This document shows positions 61,502 through 64,000 of a DNA stretch of 64,000 nt, piece by piece. Position 1 is the stretch's first letter; each line of letters opens with the position of its first letter. The translations under genes and the position numbers were made by a program. Source of the stretch: Clostridiales bacterium oral taxon 876 str. F0540 (GTDB taxonomy: Bacteria > Bacillota > Clostridia > Clostridiales > Clostridiaceae); assembly GCA_000466585.1 (NCBI GenBank), contig KE993490.1:100562-164561 (forward strand), in the 5' to 3' direction. The notes under the pieces were generated by a model, which saw only the letters and a program-made list of their open reading frames with translations, did not search any database and was not told the origin of the DNA.

Positions 61502-63001
61502 ATGAATTTGGGGGAATTAATTCTTTACAGCTTATTTAATGTTATGCTTTCGGTGTCTTTAAAAGCAAGTGTTATTGGAGTTTTTATTCTTGTACTGAGA
61601 TCTATTCTAAAGGATAAAATGTCATTAAAGTTTAAATATGCTCTTTGGCTTGTTTTAATACTTCGACTGCTGCTTCCTATAACACCTCAGAGCAAATTCA
61701 GCATATATAATTTTACTCAATTCACTAATCAATACACTCATTTATATTCAGCTCAAAATACTAGTCTAGATATGCCTACTAACTCTAAAGATAATTCTAA
61801 TATGAATACTACAGCTCAGAATAACACTTATATAACAGAAGCTATCTCAAATAGTTATGATAACTCATCAGTAAAACATATTTTAAATTTAGTGCCAAAG
61901 CTATGGCTAATAGGCAGTATGGGTGGCCTTTTATTTGGAGGACTACTTTATATAAAATTTCTGTACAGTATTAAAAAATGTCCTAAAATCAGCAATCGTA
62001 AAATTTTAAACCTGTTTGATGAATGCAAAGAGCTTATGGATATACATAAGAAAGTAATGCTTGTACACACGGATACTATAGCAACACCTGCCGTGACAGG
62101 TTACATGAGGCCAAAAATATTGGTGCCTAGTTCAATAATGGAAGACTGTAACATTACTCACATGAAATATGCATTATTGCATGAGTTAGCTCATGTAAAG
62201 CGAAAAGATATACTTGTTAACAACATCTCTTACTTTTTATCGATTGTATACTGGATGAATCCTCTGATTTGGCTGTGCTTTAATAAGATGAGAGAAGATA
62301 GAGAGCTCTGCTGCGATTCTTTAGCGCTTTCATATTTATCAGATGAAGAAGTGAAAAGCTATGGAAGAGCAATAATTAAGATGGCTGAAGTTTCTTCAAG
62401 GACAGCATGGATCCCGGCGGCGGGCTTTACAATCAATAAATATAAGATTACTAGAAGAATAAAAAATATAAAGCTTTATGATAGATATTCCTATAGATTG
62501 TCAATTCTTTCAGTTTCAGCAATTTTAATTTTAAGCTTTGTTTCCTTAACCAATTCTAAAGCAGAGACTATCGGAAGTTATTTAAAAGGCAATAGTAATA
62601 CTGCATTGATAAAGTATACAGATAATACCAATATTCCTTTTGTTAATGACGAAGAGGCCTTAGGAAAATGGAAGTCTATAGATTTTGTATATGATATAGA
62701 TAATTTCAGTACAAAATATATGAATTATGAGGGAAATCTGTTTTTAAAAAGTATAGTTCTTCTTCCAGACGGAAAGATGCCTCAAATGAATACAGAAGAC
62801 AGTAAAGTCAATGAAGAAAAAGCAGCAAACTGGATGAAATGGTCAAAAGGATATGTAATAAATAACATGAGTAAAACAGCAAGCAAGTATATCATAAAAG
62901 AAATAGACGGTACTAAATATATGTTCCTTGAATGGAAAAGCGGAGATTATACAATACGAGGCATGAAGCCATCTTATTATGTGTTTAAAAAGGTGTTTTA
63001 G
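61502..63001 (+). CDS. BlaR1-like M56 metallopeptidase with lipocalin-like sensor domain, copy 2
   Basis: 499 residues with the same plan as the copy at 58174: N-terminal membrane helices, an exterior loop rich in N, S, T (about 75-120), cytosolic zinc site LHELAHVKRKD and MREDRELCCDSLAL, membrane segment near 335-355, and an exterior domain from PFVNDEEALGKWKSIDF to SYYVFKKVF. The exterior domain again is not a penicillin-binding domain. The ATG is five bases after blaI copy 2. It is followed after 12 nt by an ABC transporter ATPase, so the module probably controls, or senses for, that transporter, an arrangement known for antimicrobial-peptide resistance units. Confidence 0.88.
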   Translation: MNLGELILYSLFNVMLSVSLKASVIGVFILVLRSILKDKMSLKFKYALWLVLILRLLLPITPQSKFSIYNFTQFTNQYTHLYSAQNTSLDMPTNSKDNSNMNTTAQNNTYITEAISNSYDNSSVKHILNLVPKLWLIGSMGGLLFGGLLYIKFLYSIKKCPKISNRKILNLFDECKELMDIHKKVMLVHTDTIATPAVTGYMRPKILVPSSIMEDCNITHMKYALLHELAHVKRKDILVNNISYFLSIVYWMNPLIWLCFNKMREDRELCCDSLALSYLSDEEVKSYGRAIIKMAEVSSRTAWIPAAGFTINKYKITRRIKNIKLYDRYSYRLSILSVSAILILSFVSLTNSKAETIGSYLKGNSNTALIKYTDNTNIPFVNDEEALGKWKSIDFVYDIDNFSTKYMNYEGNLFLKSIVLLPDGKMPQMNTEDSKVNEEKAANWMKWSKGYVINNMSKTASKYIIKEIDGTKYMFLEWKSGDYTIRGMKPSYYVFKKVF

Positions 63002-63013
63002 GGGTGGAAATTT

Positions 63014-63940
63014 ATGAATAATGTTTTAGAACTTAATGATGTGCATAAATCCTTTGGAAAGATAGAGATAATTAAAGGAATAAGCTTTGAGGTAAAAGAG
63101 GGGGAAGTATATGGTTTTCTTGGGCCAAATGGGTCAGGAAAAACTACCACAATAAGAATGATTGTGGGACTTATTAAGCCAAACAGTGGAAATATACGGA
63201 TTAATGGATACGATGTGCAAAAACAGTTTGTAAAGGCAGTTAGTTCAGTAGGATGTATTGTTGAAAATCCGGATATGTATTTGGATTTTACGGGAAGAGA
63301 AAATTTAAATATTTTTGCAAAGCTCTATGGAAATGTAGATAGTAAAAGAATAGATGAAGTCGTAGAAATTATAGGATTAAAAGATAGGATAGATGACAAG
63401 GTGAAAAAATATTCCCTTGGAATGAAGCAGAGATTAGGTTTAGGTCAAGCGCTGCTTCCTAAGCCTAAATTATTAATACTGGATGAGCCAACTAATGGAT
63501 TGGATCCTTTAGGAATTATTGATTTTAGAAATATAGTTAAAAATTTAGCCAAGGAATGTAATACTGCTGTCTTTGTATCATCTCATATTCTTTCAGAGAT
63601 TGAACAGTTATGCGATAAAGTTGCTTTTATAGATAATGGACTTATAAAATCTATAGAAAAGATAAATGGATTGAGATCAAATAGCACAGAAAAAATTATA
63701 CTTAAAATTCATGAAATTGAGAAAGCAAAGCAGCTTTTAGGAGAAGTTAGCTTTGTAAAAAAAGTTGAGGAAAAGGAAGGAAGCTTAATTATAACTGCAG
63801 ATAAGGATTGTTACTCTATGCTTATTACTATTCTAAGTGCAAAAGGAATACAGATATTAGACATTAATAGGATTCATCAGAATCTTGAGGATAGATTTAT
63901 GGAGATATCTGGAGGAGGTAAGCACAGTGAATTTGTTTAA
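63014..63940 (+). CDS. ABC transporter ATP-binding protein (ABC-2/bacitracin-type)
   Basis: 308-residue ATPase subunit. Walker A GPNGSGKTTT, Q-loop region near VENPDMYLDFTGRENL, signature YSLGMKQRL, Walker B LLILDEPTNGLDPLG, H-loop SSHILSEI, then a C-terminal extension of about 80 residues as in BcrA/YtrB/NatA-like exporters. GGGGTGG ribosome site. It overlaps by 14 nt a membrane permease that runs off the window. Linked to blaI-M56 copy 2 upstream. Substrate unknown; peptide antibiotic efflux is a reasonable guess from the family. Confidence 0.92.
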   Translation: MNNVLELNDVHKSFGKIEIIKGISFEVKEGEVYGFLGPNGSGKTTTIRMIVGLIKPNSGNIRINGYDVQKQFVKAVSSVGCIVENPDMYLDFTGRENLNIFAKLYGNVDSKRIDEVVEIIGLKDRIDDKVKKYSLGMKQRLGLGQALLPKPKLLILDEPTNGLDPLGIIDFRNIVKNLAKECNTAVFVSSHILSEIEQLCDKVAFIDNGLIKSIEKINGLRSNSTEKIILKIHEIEKAKQLLGEVSFVKKVEEKEGSLIITADKDCYSMLITILSAKGIQILDINRIHQNLEDRFMEISGGGKHSEFV

Positions 63941-64000
63941 GGTAGAATTTTATAAGCTTATAAAAAGCAAGAAATATATCTTGTTTTGTTTAGCTTTAAT
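63927..64000 (+). CDS. ABC-2 type permease (3' truncated by window edge)
   Basis: GTG at 63927 with GGAGGAGGT seven bases upstream, overlapping the ATPase stop. The visible start NLFKVEFYKLIKSKKYILF is typical of BcrB/ABC-2 permeases of the YFxxEYxKLKRSK type, with the first membrane helix beginning at the window edge. Confidence 0.75.
   Translation, partial: MNLFKVEFYKLIKSKKYILFCLAL

Overview
The window reads as a chromosome segment of a low-GC, endospore-forming, motile anaerobic Firmicute of the Clostridium type. The evidence is AT-rich DNA, frequent TTG/GTG starts behind strong GGAGG sites, a GerA-family germinant receptor operon, a Spo0A-type regulator, a SpoIIIAH-like protein, a methyl-accepting chemotaxis protein, a bacteriohemerythrin and many two-component systems. 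No rRNA, tRNA, CRISPR array or transposase gene was found. The species cannot be named from the sequence alone.

Layout. 1-9.7 kb: 3' end of a PepV-type dipeptidase, a subtilase-like lipoprotein with a second lipoprotein, a 248-bp near-palindrome, a flavodoxin, a SpoIIIAH-like protein, a sensor kinase/response regulator pair and a KimA-type potassium permease. 9.8-16.9 kb: proS, a BlaI-type repressor with an M56 peptidase-phosphodiester glycosidase fusion, an MCP, a bacteriohemerythrin and a small Cys-rich protein. 17-22.2 kb: aldo/keto reductase, methyltransferase, MBL hydrolase, tandem GNAT, then thyA-dfrA behind a repeated structured leader. 22.3-35.3 kb is the signalling core: a MEDS-domain kinase paired with a Spo0A paralog, then a double-kinase 7TMR hybrid sensor, a SARP-type response regulator and a 1935-residue LPXTG surface protein. 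35.4-38.9 kb: germinant receptor operon on the minus strand. 39-50 kb: lacZ-tetR-MFS operon, tetR-GNAT, heterodimeric ABC exporter. 50-57.6 kb: envelope genes (CapA, LCP ligase, divergent RR/HK, polysaccharide deacetylase). 57.7-64 kb: two nearly identical blaI genes with divergent M56 partners around a second subtilase-like protein, then an ABC transporter running off the window.

How it fits together. Much of the window senses and remodels the cell surface. Three BlaI/M56 modules each have a TACA-N2-TGTA operator in their own promoter region, but their sensor domains are not penicillin-binding domains. The SARP-type system and the giant adhesin share a 15-bp promoter motif. The divergent OmpR-type regulator/kinase and the downstream deacetylase share a TTGTAAT direct repeat. 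The most unusual signal is a family of five roughly 80-nt structured repeats (two in tandem before thyA, three before capA, one nested in another). Their two stems vary in sequence but keep pairing, and each normally ends in a ribosome-binding site. The Spo0A paralog with its own adjacent kinase is the other strong candidate for follow-up.
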